Positions 8,575 through 19,785 of a stretch of 64,000 nucleotides of DNA are shown here, in pieces. The notes under the pieces are model-generated. The model was not told where the DNA came from. It made no database searches and was given only the letters and a program-made list of their open reading frames with translations. Position numbers and translations under genes: made by a program. The stretch is from contig NZ_CP092107.1 in the NCBI RefSeq assembly GCF_029016485.1, positions 868,001 to 932,000 on the forward strand, in the 5' to 3' direction. Every line of letters starts with the position of its first letter. Positions within the stretch are counted from its first letter, which is position 1. Origin of the DNA: Vibrio sp. JC009. Lineage in GTDB: Bacteria; Pseudomonadota; Gammaproteobacteria; Enterobacterales; Vibrionaceae.

Positions 8575-9903
8575 TTAGAACCAGATTTCAGCTTCTACGC
8601 CAAAGCGGGTTTCATCACCTGTATTACCGTCGCTCCAGGTATAACCATCATCGCTTGAGCCCATGTAAGAAACGTAAGGCTTAATTTGTGGGCGACCCCA
8701 GTAGTCAGCATTTACAGTAAACACTGGTGCCAGAGTTGCTGTGTAGAACGACGTTGCGTCTTTTTCGCGACCCCAGTCTCCATCATCACCAAGAGTTTCT
8801 ACCGCATAAGTCAATGTACCTTCCCAACGGAAGTTCTCATTCACTTTATAAGAAGGAGTCACACCAATAATGGTACGGTTTACACTCTCTGTACCCCACA
8901 CATCATCGCCGTCTTTGTTATCCAGATTCCACATAGCGATTTCTGTACCGATCTGCAGGTTTTCAGTCACATTCGCTACACCGTAAGAAGTGAAGAAGAA
9001 GCCACGGTCATTGTCATTGTATACAGCGAACTGACCAAAGTTCACACCACGGTTTGCCAGAATGCCTTCGCCATATGCAAACGCTGTTGTAGACCAGCCA
9101 TCAAAACCATAGTAATCACGGCTATAGGTGATGCTTCCGCCAAAACCATCTTCAGCTGAGGTAGATTTATCTGTATTTGCTCTGTTAGCCATTTTGAAGT
9201 CAAAATCAAAACGACCACCAAGGCCTTCCACAGAATACAGCCACATGTTCAGTGAGTTCAGAGTGGTACTCTTACCATCGCTGGTTAGCTTGCAGTTTTT
9301 GTCGTTCGCTTCAGCGCCACTATATGTACAGCTACCCGCACCTGGATCGGCAGAAACAATTGCAACACCCATATCATTGTAGGCAAAACCACCACCTACA
9401 CCTGATGACTGCTTCCAGAATTCTTTAGTGATAATACCAGCCTGACGGTTCAGTTTTCTCTGACCAGCCCAGATGCTCATACCTTCGTCAAAAAATGATA
9501 GATCACCCAGTTCGATATAAGCTTGTTTAGCTTCAAGGTTACCTGACTGAAGATGACCTTCGTTACCCGAAGAAGAGTGGTAGAAGCCACGGCCGTTACC
9601 GTCTTCGTGGTTACCATATTCCATCTGAAGAACGTACTTAGCCCAGGCACCATTATCAAAGTTATCACCACGAGTAACCGTAAACTCTACCTGGTTCGGG
9701 TTTGCAGAAAACGGTGCACCCGCAGCACGATAGTCACGACGGTGTTCCCAGGTATGCTCTCGCTTCAGTGACTCCCCAGCATTGTACAAAAGGTGAGCAT
9801 ATCCGTTTACTGTCCAACCCTGTGCAACTTTGTCTTCTGCTAAAGCATTTCCTGACAATAGAGCACCCACTACTGCAGCAGCAATTACGCTTACTTTTTT
9901 CAT
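8575..9903 (-). CDS. lamB: maltoporin LamB
   Basis: A 442-residue outer-membrane porin with a classic signal peptide (MKKVSVIAAAVVGALLSGNALA). It has the maltoporin N-terminus (VNGYAHLLYNAGE) and ends in aromatic EIWF, the signal for beta-barrel assembly. Alternating beta strands and aromatic residues fit the 18-stranded trimer that passes maltose and maltodextrins. The start at 9903 is preceded by CAGGAG; the longer frame to 9939 adds residues ahead of an obvious signal peptide. It is transcribed away from glgX across four MalT-like boxes, so it is likely induced by maltotriose. Confidence 0.95.
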   Translation of the reverse strand: MKKVSVIAAAVVGALLSGNALAEDKVAQGWTVNGYAHLLYNAGESLKREHTWEHRRDYRAAGAPFSANPNQVEFTVTRGDNFDNGAWAKYVLQMEYGNHEDGNGRGFYHSSSGNEGHLQSGNLEAKQAYIELGDLSFFDEGMSIWAGQRKLNRQAGIITKEFWKQSSGVGGGFAYNDMGVAIVSADPGAGSCTYSGAEANDKNCKLTSDGKSTTLNSLNMWLYSVEGLGGRFDFDFKMANRANTDKSTSAEDGFGGSITYSRDYYGFDGWSTTAFAYGEGILANRGVNFGQFAVYNDNDRGFFFTSYGVANVTENLQIGTEIAMWNLDNKDGDDVWGTESVNRTIIGVTPSYKVNENFRWEGTLTYAVETLGDDGDWGREKDATSFYTATLAPVFTVNADYWGRPQIKPYVSYMGSSDDGYTWSDGNTGDETRFGVEAEIWF

Positions 9904-10008
9904 ATCGTTAACTCCTGAACGACTAATTATTGTATTCATCCCTTTCTTGGTATCCGCTCAAATAGGCAGTAAAAAAGCGTTAACCAAAATGAGGTAAGTT
10001 TGGGAGTT

Positions 10009-10163
10009 GCCTCCCCCCGGTTTGTTTCAACGGTGGAGATCTTAAGAAAAAGCGCTAAGGGTGACTTCCTCCACCCTGCATTAATTTTGGGGGGAGTAGA
10101 CAGGAGGAGAAGGCAGCACCTTCCGGGAATTTGTTGGCAAGATCACTGATTTAGGGTGGAGGA
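10009..10163. promoter_or_regulatory. four MalT-like boxes between lamB and glgX
   Basis: The MalT box consensus is GGGGA(T/G)GAGG. Four close matches occur: GGGGGGAGGC on the minus strand (10009-10018), GGGTGGAGGA on the minus strand (10067-10076), GGGGGGAGTA on the plus strand (10089-10098) and GGGTGGAGGA on the plus strand (10154-10163). A weaker GGTGGAGAT lies at 10032-10040. The 10067 and 10154 copies are identical and oppositely oriented. The layout suggests that MalT drives both lamB-malM and glgX. This is inferred from the motif only. Confidence 0.75.
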
Positions 10164-10347
10164 ACAGGGAAAACCGGACAAAAATGGGATACAAAATGTT
10201 ACGGTCATCAAATTTTCATCAAAAAAGTAAGACAAAACAATTTCTGAGAACCAGAGTTTATTTACAGTAAGGTATGTTGCCTTTATTCGATAAGAGCATT
10301 AACTTTAGATTCAGAAGCTTCTAGACAAATTTAAACAGAACTAAAAA

Positions 10348-12309
<1,962 letters not shown>

Positions 12310-12310
12310 C

Positions 12311-12328
12311 GGGTTCTTTTTTGAACCC
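12311..12328. terminator. weak hairpin after glgX
   Basis: GGGTTC (12311-12316) and GAACCC (12323-12328) form a 6-bp stem with a T-rich loop immediately after the glgX stop. No T run follows, so it may be only a weak terminator or an mRNA end-protecting stem. Confidence 0.35.
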
Positions 12329-12431
12329 AAGGTTTACAGTATGGGAGCTGACGCAATATATTCGCCCGATGCCTGATAAAAAAGCGACTATATTTGTATA
12401 AAGCAGCTCAGGGAACCAGGAAGTAAATTAG

Positions 12432-12614
12432 ATGGATAATCATCAAAATAAGGACACCTATCAGTCAGGGGAGACTCCGGGAGTTGGAGTGTACATCTGT
12501 ACACAATGCCACTTTGCTATTGTTGTGGTTAAGGATAATTTTATTCTCCCTTCATGCCCCTGCTGTGAAAACGATCAGTTTACTCGTTCAAACGAAGCAG
12601 AGTTTGACGACTAA
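12432..12614 (+). CDS. small zinc-ribbon protein
   Basis: A 60-residue protein with two Cys pairs, CTQC and CPCC, about 22 residues apart. This is a four-cysteine zinc ribbon like the C-terminal domain of the DUF1451/YbeL family (GVYICTQCHFAIVV, LPSCPCCENDQF). The ribosome site AGGAAG is well placed before the ATG. It may bind nucleic acid or a partner protein; the function is unknown. It stands alone between glgX and the second palindromic repeat. Confidence 0.75.
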   Translation: MDNHQNKDTYQSGETPGVGVYICTQCHFAIVVVKDNFILPSCPCCENDQFTRSNEAEFDD

Positions 12615-12772
12615 TTTTTTCACCCGCCCAGAATCAGCGCATTTCTTTATGCGCTGATCCGTTACTTTCCTCATGAAAAATGCCTGTCCGCCAGGAAGGC
12701 GAAACAGTTTTAAGAAACTATTGATAATCAGCCCTCCGGAAAGCTGATAAGCTGATAACCTACTTACAACTT

Positions 12773-12819
12773 ATACCAATACCAGTAATTAGCTGTTCAG
12801 TGATTGCTGGGATTGGTAT
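12773..12819. repeat. 47-bp palindromic repeat, collapsed form
   Basis: This begins ATACCAATACCAGTAATTA and ends TGATTGCTGGGATTGGTAT, the same termini as the 161-bp element at 7352-7512, but with the central part missing so that the two arms almost touch. It sits 24 bases upstream of the SDR start codon, probably within its promoter or leader. Confidence 0.75.
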
Positions 12820-12843
12820 TCAACCAAAGCAACGGACAGACAG

Positions 12844-13656
12844 ATGCAAAAAACGATTCTTATCACCGGCTCCACTGACGGTATCGGACTGGAAACGGCG
12901 AAAATGCTGGTATCACTGGGCCACCATGTTCTTATTCATGGCCGCAGCGCTGCTAAGCTGGCAGCAGCAGAGGAAATGCTTTCTCAGCTTCCGGATGCAG
13001 GGCCTGTTGAAAGCTATGAATGCGACCTGTCCCGTATCGCAGATGTCGAAGCATTTGCTGTGGCTGTGGCGGCTAAGCATCAAAAGCTTGATGTGCTTAT
13101 CAATAACGCCGGCGTATACAATGTGTCTCAGGCCACCACTCAGGACAAACTGGATGTACGCTTTGTGGTGAATACCATAGCTCCATACCTGCTCACCCAG
13201 CGTCTTATGCCGCTGCTTGGCACTTCAGCACGCGTGGTAAACCTCTCCTCTGCAGCCCAGGCTCCGGTAGACCTTACAGCACTGGCAAGCAGCAATGCAG
13301 GCTCTTCTGACGGTATGGTCTATGCGCAGAGCAAACTGGCCATTACCATGTGGTCAACGGAACTGGCAGAAGTTCTGAAAGACAAAGGCCCTTCTGTCGT
13401 TTCTGTTAACCCGGCCTCTATGTTGGGCAGCAAAATGGTGAAGGAAGCCTATGGTGTGACCGGGGGCGATCTGGGTATTGGCGCTGATATTCTTTGCCGC
13501 GCTGCGCTATCTGAAGAGTTTGCGGACGCTTCCGGTAAGTACTTTGATAACGACTCAGGCCGCTTTGCCGCGCCACATCCGGATGCGCTGGATACGGCTA
13601 AAAACAGAAAGCTGGTCGCTGCAATCGAGAAAATACTGGCGGAAAAAACATTATAG
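12844..13656 (+). CDS. short-chain dehydrogenase/reductase
   Basis: A 270-residue SDR with the NAD(P)-binding motif TGSTDGIGLETA near the start, NNAGVY in the middle and a YAQSK catalytic Tyr-x-x-x-Lys with a preceding Ser in NLSSAAQ. Arg in HGRSAAKL after the second strand suggests NADP preference. The substrate is unknown. Ten bases after its stop lies the start of the broken endonuclease III-like gene. The ribosome site is weak, and the collapsed palindromic repeat lies just upstream. Confidence 0.88.
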   Translation: MQKTILITGSTDGIGLETAKMLVSLGHHVLIHGRSAAKLAAAEEMLSQLPDAGPVESYECDLSRIADVEAFAVAVAAKHQKLDVLINNAGVYNVSQATTQDKLDVRFVVNTIAPYLLTQRLMPLLGTSARVVNLSSAAQAPVDLTALASSNAGSSDGMVYAQSKLAITMWSTELAEVLKDKGPSVVSVNPASMLGSKMVKEAYGVTGGDLGIGADILCRAALSEEFADASGKYFDNDSGRFAAPHPDALDTAKNRKLVAAIEKILAEKTL

Positions 13657-13666
13657 GAACCCTGCG

Positions 13667-14234
13667 TTGAACCGGTCTGAACATGCTCTGATAAATGAGG
13701 TTTTTGATCAACTTGCATCTTATTACGGCAAGTTCGACTGGTGGCACAGAGACAAACCCTATGAAGTGATGCTCGGGGCGATTCTGGTTCAGAATACAAA
13801 CTGGAAGAACGCTGAAAAGGCGTTGGAAAACCTGGGCAGCAACTTGCATCCGGAGGCTGTCTCCCGGATGCCGGAAGCGGAACTGGCTGAGAAGATCCGG
13901 CCAAGCGGATACTACAATCAGAAAGCGAAAAAACTGAAAGCACTGACCACCTGGTTTTCCCGGTACAATTACAGCATTGAGGCAGTTCAGAAAGAGCCTA
14001 AAGATCAGCTTCGTCATGAACTGCTGAATATTCACCCGCAACGGGCTTAATGTACCTAAAAGCTACGATAAGTTCAGAGAAATGATGCAGCAGGCTCTGC
14101 CTGAAGACACCGAGCTCTACGCCTATTACCACGGCCTGATGGTTGAGCATGCTCAGAGATTTTGCAACAAGACCCCCAGGTGTGAAAGCTGTCCCCTGAA
14201 AAGCCGCTGCTCAGATAGACCAGATATGCTCTGA
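13667..14234 (+). pseudogene. endonuclease III-like HhH-GPD gene with internal deletion
   Basis: The first part (TTG at 13667, ribosome site AGGA at 13655-13658) encodes the N-terminal half of an endonuclease III-related glycosylase (VMLGAILVQNTNWKNAEKAL) up to HELLNIHP, then runs into a stop at about 14049. From about 14041, one base out of phase, the C-terminal part continues (NGLNVPKSYDKFREM, then AQRFCNKTPRCESCPLKSRC) with its four iron-sulfur cysteines and a stop at 14234. The missing piece, roughly 35 residues, should contain the helix-hairpin-helix and the catalytic aspartate (family motif around VFVIDAYTRR). The product therefore cannot be a working glycosylase. The end overlaps the converging GGDEF-EAL gene by 24 bases. 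Confidence 0.8.
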
Positions 14235-16688
14235 AACCGCTCTCTGGCGTTGCAGAAGCTTCACCGCATCATCGATAGGACAAGGACGGCTAAACAGAAA
14301 GCCCTGTATCATGACCCCCTGCTCCTTAGGCAGAAACTCCAGTTGCTCCTGCTCTTCTATCCCCTCGGCAACAACCTGAAGTTTCAGAGCGCGGGCAACA
14401 TCCACAATGCCTTTAAATATTTCTGCGTTGACTCCGTCAGAGATATTGCTGATAAAGCTTCTGTCTATCTTCAGAATATCGATGGGAAGCTTCTGAAGGT
14501 AACTGAGCGATGAATATCCGGTACCAAAATCATCCAGTGCAATCTGATAACCACCACCCCTTAAGCGTTCAATGTTTCTGATGGCATTTTCTTCACTTTT
14601 GATCACCGAAGACTCGGTCAGCTCAAAATAGATGTTCTCAGGGCAGATACCATGGCGACTCAAAATAGACTGAATGGTATTGGTCACCTGCACACTGGTG
14701 ATCTGCTGCGCTGATAAATTTACACCGACCTTAAACTCATCCAGGCCTTCGCTCTTCCAACGGTTGATTTGCCGGCACACCTCTTCCAGAACCCACTCTC
14801 CAATGCGGATAATAGAGCCGTTCTCTTCTGCGATGGGAATAAACTTCGCCGGTGAGATATTTCCTAAAGTGGCACTCTGCCAGCGGATCAGCGCCTCGAA
14901 TGACTGGATTTTATGATTCTCACTGTCCACTATCGGCTGATAGTGAAGTGTAAAACTGCTCTCATCGATAGCACGGTACAGATGCTGCTCCAGTGTCGCT
15001 CTCTCCTTGGTCATCATACCTATCTCTGGAGAGAAGTATTTATATTTGTTCTTACCGCTGTTCTTGGCCTGATACATAGCCTGATCAGCAAATGCCACCA
15101 GCTCTTCCGTATCTCTGGTGTCATTTGGCCACAGCGCAATTCCGATACTGGCACTGACATAAAATACATGCTCATCGATCACAATAGGCTCTGACAGAGA
15201 GGAAAGTATGCGTTTTGAGATACTCCGGGCATGGTGGGGTGCATTCAGCCTTGGGATAAGAATGGTAAACTCATCTCCCCCAAGGCGCGACAGATTATCA
15301 GAAGGATCCGTCGGATTCACCCGGCTCAGCGTATCTTCAGCTCGCAGGCACTCTCTTAGTCTGTTGGCAACCTGCTGCAACAGATGATCCCCCGTCAGGT
15401 GTCCCATATTATCGTTTACATTTTTAAAGTTATCTAAGTCCAGATACAGCAGGGCAACAACACAATTATCTCTCTCCGCTTGCTTTGCTACCCGGTCTAA
15501 AGTCTTGTGAAACATAAAACGGTTAGGGAGCGCCGTCAGAGAATCAAGATAAGCCAGATTCTGAATTCGTTCACTTGAGTGGTGCAACTCAGCACTCATC
15601 TTATTGAACTCACCAATCAGCTCTCCGATTTCGTCATTGTAGCGTTTATCAATAACGGTAATTTTCCTCTCACTGTTTAGCTTCTTCACAGCCCGGCTCA
15701 GGTTAGCAATTCTGCTCAGGATCTGAGAATTCAGAACAAACATGGCCAGCAGGATAGAAGCTGAAATGGCAACAGCAGATAGCAGAAGAATAAAATAGCT
15801 GAGCTTTGAACTGGCTCCGAGAAGACTGCTATTGGGAATTAACGCATGAAGCCATGTGGAGCTGTTTAACGGTGAGGCTATATGGTGCATTTTCTCACCC
15901 AGAATATTCACCTCCTGCCACTGATTAAGTTTCAGGTGTGTTAACAGGTCAATTTCCTGCTTTGTCACCCTGTGTTGTCCGCCCTGTTCAGAATAAATCT
16001 GCGAAGGTTCACCGCCACCGGAGCCTGACAACAGCAGCATTCCTTTCTGCCACGGTGCCGGTAATCGCGCTTCAGTCTGTCTGTTAATATTCTGAGTAAC
16101 ACTGAGGTATCCCTTCACTTTTGGCTCAGAGGTAAAGGTTTCGGTGGCCCTGTCCCTGATAATCACCGGAATAGTCACATACAGCGCCAGCTTTTCAGTA
16201 TCCGGGTTAACTCCGACATACTGATTGTACCCCTTGCTGCCAAACTCAAGCTGACTGAAGTATTCAGATCCGGATTCATCATCGGTTGCATTCGGGATAC
16301 TGCCGTTAACCACTCTTAGCTCTTCGTATCCGTCCGGCATAATAAGGCGGACTTCGTAAAGATTCGGATTAGCAAGCTGCATGGACTTAAGCCGGGTATA
16401 CATCGGCTTATACATCAGGTTGTATCTGTCCTCTTCTTTTTCAATCCGCATGTACTGACTCATTAATAAGCCGTTTGCCATTGATTTCAGGGCAAAATGA
16501 GCAAAGTAAACCTTCGACTGATAATCGTCATAAAGCTGGCTCAGATGATCTTCAATCTGAGCCTTACTGTGAGAGGTATTTACCTGCCACAGGGTTAAAT
16601 AACCATAAATCCCGACAATTAATAACGGAATGGAGATAAGCGGCACAATGGCTAATGAAATCTTGGTACCCAGCTTCATATCAGTCAC
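14211..16688 (-). CDS. mbaA: MbaA-like GGDEF-EAL membrane protein
   Basis: About 825 residues: a first membrane helix (ISLAIVPLISIPLLIVGIYG), a periplasmic sensor of about 250 residues, a second helix (FILLLSAVAISASILLAMFV), a HAMP-like linker, a GGDEF domain (YLDSLTALPNRFMF, RLGGDEF) and an EAL domain (SFEALIRW, DDFGTGYSSL, QVVAEGIE). Both catalytic signatures look intact. It directly follows an NspS-like binding-protein gene with an 8-base overlap, the arrangement of nspS-mbaA in V. cholerae, where MbaA reads polyamine-loaded NspS and adjusts c-di-GMP and biofilm. A GTG at 16688 or ATG at 16679 may be the start. V. cholerae MbaA has a degenerate GGDEF as I recall; this one does not. Confidence 0.8.
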   Translation of the reverse strand: MTDMKLGTKISLAIVPLISIPLLIVGIYGYLTLWQVNTSHSKAQIEDHLSQLYDDYQSKVYFAHFALKSMANGLLMSQYMRIEKEEDRYNLMYKPMYTRLKSMQLANPNLYEVRLIMPDGYEELRVVNGSIPNATDDESGSEYFSQLEFGSKGYNQYVGVNPDTEKLALYVTIPVIIRDRATETFTSEPKVKGYLSVTQNINRQTEARLPAPWQKGMLLLSGSGGGEPSQIYSEQGGQHRVTKQEIDLLTHLKLNQWQEVNILGEKMHHIASPLNSSTWLHALIPNSSLLGASSKLSYFILLLSAVAISASILLAMFVLNSQILSRIANLSRAVKKLNSERKITVIDKRYNDEIGELIGEFNKMSAELHHSSERIQNLAYLDSLTALPNRFMFHKTLDRVAKQAERDNCVVALLYLDLDNFKNVNDNMGHLTGDHLLQQVANRLRECLRAEDTLSRVNPTDPSDNLSRLGGDEFTILIPRLNAPHHARSISKRILSSLSEPIVIDEHVFYVSASIGIALWPNDTRDTEELVAFADQAMYQAKNSGKNKYKYFSPEIGMMTKERATLEQHLYRAIDESSFTLHYQPIVDSENHKIQSFEALIRWQSATLGNISPAKFIPIAEENGSIIRIGEWVLEEVCRQINRWKSEGLDEFKVGVNLSAQQITSVQVTNTIQSILSRHGICPENIYFELTESSVIKSEENAIRNIERLRGGGYQIALDDFGTGYSSLSYLQKLPIDILKIDRSFISNISDGVNAEIFKGIVDVARALKLQVVAEGIEEQEQLEFLPKEQGVMIQGFLFSRPCPIDDAVKLLQRQRAVSEHIWSI

Positions 16689-17790
16689 TCAGTACCTTAG
16701 CGCTTAACTTTTGCCTGCGCAGATATTGCCTTGAAGGCAAAGGGTGATAAAACTCAGAGCGGGAAATCACCTCTTTAGACGGGTAAATAACCGGATTACT
16801 TAACACCTCCTCCGGCAGCAATTTAATCGCCGCGTTATTAGGGGATGCGTAGTAAGTGTATAAAGCCTGCCTTGCTGCAATCTCAGGCGAATTAATATAA
16901 TTGAGAAAAGCGTAGGCCAGTTCAGGATTATGGGCTTTTGCTCCCACAGAAAAGTAGTCGACCCAGAGGTTTGTTCCCTCATCCGGTACATAAAATTTAA
17001 GGTCGTCACTGTGTTCCATCACCATAAGCGCGTCACCGTTATACATCATCGATGCCCATATATCGCCTGATATCAGCTCTGAATCCTCATCCAGGTTCAC
17101 ATACTGATAGGAGCGCACAAAAGGTTTCTGACTGACCAGCAGCTTTTCAACCTGACTCAGCTCACCTGGCAGCACCGAATTAACGGAATACCCCAGTGCT
17201 TTTAAAGCCATACTGATAAGATCCCTTCCATCGGTCATCATACCAATACGCCCCTTTAGCTTATCCGGCGGGGTGAACAGCAGTTGCCAGCTTTGTGCTT
17301 TAGGCTGGATAAGATCGCTTCTGTAGATAACACCTATGGTTCCCCAGAAGTAAGGAAGGCCATAACTGAGGGATTGTTCAAACGCTGATTTCCAGCGCGG
17401 TGAAATAAACTGACTATTTGGAATCTGAGCAAAATCCAGGGGAATGATAAAGCCGTTGCGCGCATAGGTTGCCAAATCAATACCGGCACACAGGATCAGG
17501 TCATAACCCTCAGCACTGTTAGCAACCAGCATATTGGTGCGCTCTTCATCAGATTCGTAGAGAATTTCGGAAATCTCGGCCTGGTACTCTTTTTCAAAAT
17601 CAGCCACTATCGCCGGGTCCAGATAATCTGCCCAGTTGAGAATGACCAATCGGTTGGGATGGTGTGCGCTGACTTCCTGGCAGAACAAACCAAGGAGAAT
17701 AGACAAGACCACCCTGTGTAAAGTGCCTGTTTTCAAATTATGATACCTAGCCTTAACATTCGCTAACGGCGGTGTGATTCTTTGCCACAC
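16681..17790 (-). CDS. nspS: NspS-like periplasmic polyamine-binding protein
   Basis: A 369-residue PotD-family solute-binding protein. The mature region starts around HHPNRLVILNWADYLDP, and YESDEERTNMLV and GYDLILCAG follow the PotD pattern. It has a hydrophobic signal segment (VVLSILLGLFCQEVSA). No ABC transporter genes are adjacent; instead it overlaps the GGDEF-EAL gene, so it probably acts as the ligand-sensing subunit for that receptor, as NspS (norspermidine/spermidine) does for MbaA. The first codon is GTG at 17790, preceding an unusually long basic N-region, so the true start is uncertain. Ligand specificity cannot be read from sequence alone. Confidence 0.8.
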   Translation of the reverse strand: MWQRITPPLANVKARYHNLKTGTLHRVVLSILLGLFCQEVSAHHPNRLVILNWADYLDPAIVADFEKEYQAEISEILYESDEERTNMLVANSAEGYDLILCAGIDLATYARNGFIIPLDFAQIPNSQFISPRWKSAFEQSLSYGLPYFWGTIGVIYRSDLIQPKAQSWQLLFTPPDKLKGRIGMMTDGRDLISMALKALGYSVNSVLPGELSQVEKLLVSQKPFVRSYQYVNLDEDSELISGDIWASMMYNGDALMVMEHSDDLKFYVPDEGTNLWVDYFSVGAKAHNPELAYAFLNYINSPEIAARQALYTYYASPNNAAIKLLPEEVLSNPVIYPSKEVISRSEFYHPLPSRQYLRRQKLSAKVLSD

Positions 17791-17973
17791 TCAGGCTCAT
17801 TACAACAGCGATGGGTTATTAATCTTTTTATATAATCTTTATATTAGTAGGGATAGCAGAAAACGCATGGTTTATTTACCAAAACGGTGAACATATGCAT
17901 ATCTTCTGCCTCTTTCTGACTATGTATTCTTCCTGAATTATTTTCTTATATATCAATAAGCCTGCGCAGAAAT

Positions 17974-19518
17974 CTAGTCCGGATACATTTCACGCACTGC
18001 AACAAACTCATCCCAGTTCTCCAGCATAATATCAACCAGTTCAGGCTGAAAATGTTTGCCCCTTTGTGATGTAATTTCTTTCTTTATTTCCTCATCACTC
18101 CAGCGGTCTTTATAACAGCGGAGTGAACCCAGAGCATCAAAAACATCAGCAAGCGCCGTGATACGGCCGGCAACAGGGATATCTTCTCCGCTTAGCTGAT
18201 TCGGATAGCCGGTGCCATCCCATTTTTCATGGTGGAAGGTGGCAATTTCTCTGGCTAACACAATAAGTTCCCGCTTAGAGCTCTTGAGGATATCGATACC
18301 ATATTCAACATGCTTTTGCATTTCAGCCCATTCGCCATTGTCCAGCTTGCCGGGTTTATGGAGGATATGGTCCGGAACCGCAACCTTACCGATATCATGC
18401 AAAGGAGAAGCATGCTTTATCATGGTGACTTCCTGCTCAGGCAGGCCGTAGTAACGCCCCAGCATCTCACTCATGGTTGCCACACGCTGAACATGAGTCC
18501 CGGTCTCTTTGCTTCTGGCTTCCACCGCATTGGCCAGACTGTAAACCAGCTCTTTAGATGTCTCCTGAAGATCAATCATCAGATTGAGATTTTCAAAGGT
18601 CAGCGAAATATTCTGCATATAGATATCCAGAAGCTGACGTTCAAGATCGGTCAAATCGGCATTCAGATTGATATAGAGCAGACTGGAAATCCCACGGTCG
18701 TTAAAGGAATAGAAAATACAGGCATCCGAATAATACATAGTCTCTTTCTCATCCAGTACCTTTTGACAACGTTCTGCAACCAACTCCGGCAGTAAGTCCA
18801 GTGAAAACTTCGGATAGCACTCAACATACTCCCCAGTCGCCGCCAGTGTCAGGGCTCTGCGCTCACTCTCATCCTGAGATGCAGGTACAACGCAGTAAAA
18901 TGCAGACGCTTCCAGGTTCAGCAAAGAGGTAACCTGCCCCAGAACCGCTGTGGCATAAGTCTTCAGTGTGTTGGTATTCTGAACATTGGCGGAAGCTTCA
19001 ATTACCTGACTCAGCCCCTTTTTCTGCTCTTCAATAATGCACAGGTCAAGGTATGAGCGCAGCATAGAATAGAGAAGCGTTCTGAGTTTTTGCGTAGTCA
19101 GCTCGGTCTTTTCTTTGTAATCGTCTATCTCATATTCCTGAATAACTAAATCTTCCGGTGCCTGCCCCGCCTGACCGGTGCGCAATACCAGGCGTGTCAT
19201 CCGGTTTTTCAGGTCATTGCGTATATATTTGATAAGATCCAGACCGGCATGATCCGTCTCCATCACAACATCGACAAGCGCAAGAGCGATACCCTCTCTC
19301 TCCTGGAATATTTTTTTCGCTTCTTCGCCGGAATAAGCCGAGATGAGTTCCAGCTTTCGTCCGCGAAATTCAAATCCGTTTAAGGCTAACTGAGTGATCT
19401 GGTGCATCTGGTAGTCATCATCCACCAAAAGAATGGTCCAGGGCTTATGCTGCTCTTTACTCTTACTTTGTCCGGGAGCTTCTTTATCTGTATTTCGTTG
19501 GTCAGCAAACAAATCCAT
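17974..19518 (-). CDS. HD-GYP response regulator (DUF3369 type)
   Basis: About 514 residues: an N-terminal receiver domain (ILLVDDDYQMHQ, with phosphoacceptor Asp in LALVDVVME), a middle sensor-like domain of the DUF3369 kind, and a C-terminal HD-GYP domain with HDIGK and HHEKWDGTGYP. HD-GYP proteins hydrolyse cyclic di-GMP. The ATG at 19518 is preferred because GAGGTG lies just upstream; an ATG at 19536 is also in frame. It lies 183 bases upstream of nspS on the same strand, so synthesis, sensing and breakdown of c-di-GMP are encoded together. The partner histidine kinase is not in the window. Confidence 0.9.
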   Translation of the reverse strand: MDLFADQRNTDKEAPGQSKSKEQHKPWTILLVDDDYQMHQITQLALNGFEFRGRKLELISAYSGEEAKKIFQEREGIALALVDVVMETDHAGLDLIKYIRNDLKNRMTRLVLRTGQAGQAPEDLVIQEYEIDDYKEKTELTTQKLRTLLYSMLRSYLDLCIIEEQKKGLSQVIEASANVQNTNTLKTYATAVLGQVTSLLNLEASAFYCVVPASQDESERRALTLAATGEYVECYPKFSLDLLPELVAERCQKVLDEKETMYYSDACIFYSFNDRGISSLLYINLNADLTDLERQLLDIYMQNISLTFENLNLMIDLQETSKELVYSLANAVEARSKETGTHVQRVATMSEMLGRYYGLPEQEVTMIKHASPLHDIGKVAVPDHILHKPGKLDNGEWAEMQKHVEYGIDILKSSKRELIVLAREIATFHHEKWDGTGYPNQLSGEDIPVAGRITALADVFDALGSLRCYKDRWSDEEIKKEITSQRGKHFQPELVDIMLENWDEFVAVREMYPD

Positions 19519-19785
19519 GTGCACCTCATCATGCAATAAAACTTCTGATAGCCATACTAATAGGCTGAACCATTATTAAATAAAATCAAGATGTTTGTGA
19601 ATTTTTTGCAGGCTAGTTGTTAGCTTTATGTAGTATTAACTTGTAACTCATTAAATTAAATTTTTATTCCTCGTATTGCACATACTTTTCATATATCGAA
19701 TACCACTTTCCTTCTGTGCCGTTCTTCAGGCTAACTGATTAAAATACAATGGCTAATATTCCATAATCCACTCCAGGGTGCCCCC

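Noticed and set aside
8686..9159. 157-codon plus-strand frame inside lamB
   Set aside because: It is antisense to a clear maltoporin gene and shows no protein family features.
14211..16688. Possible loss of GGDEF or EAL activity as in some paired sensors
   Set aside because: Both LGGDEF and FEALIRW with DDFGTGYSSL are intact by eye.
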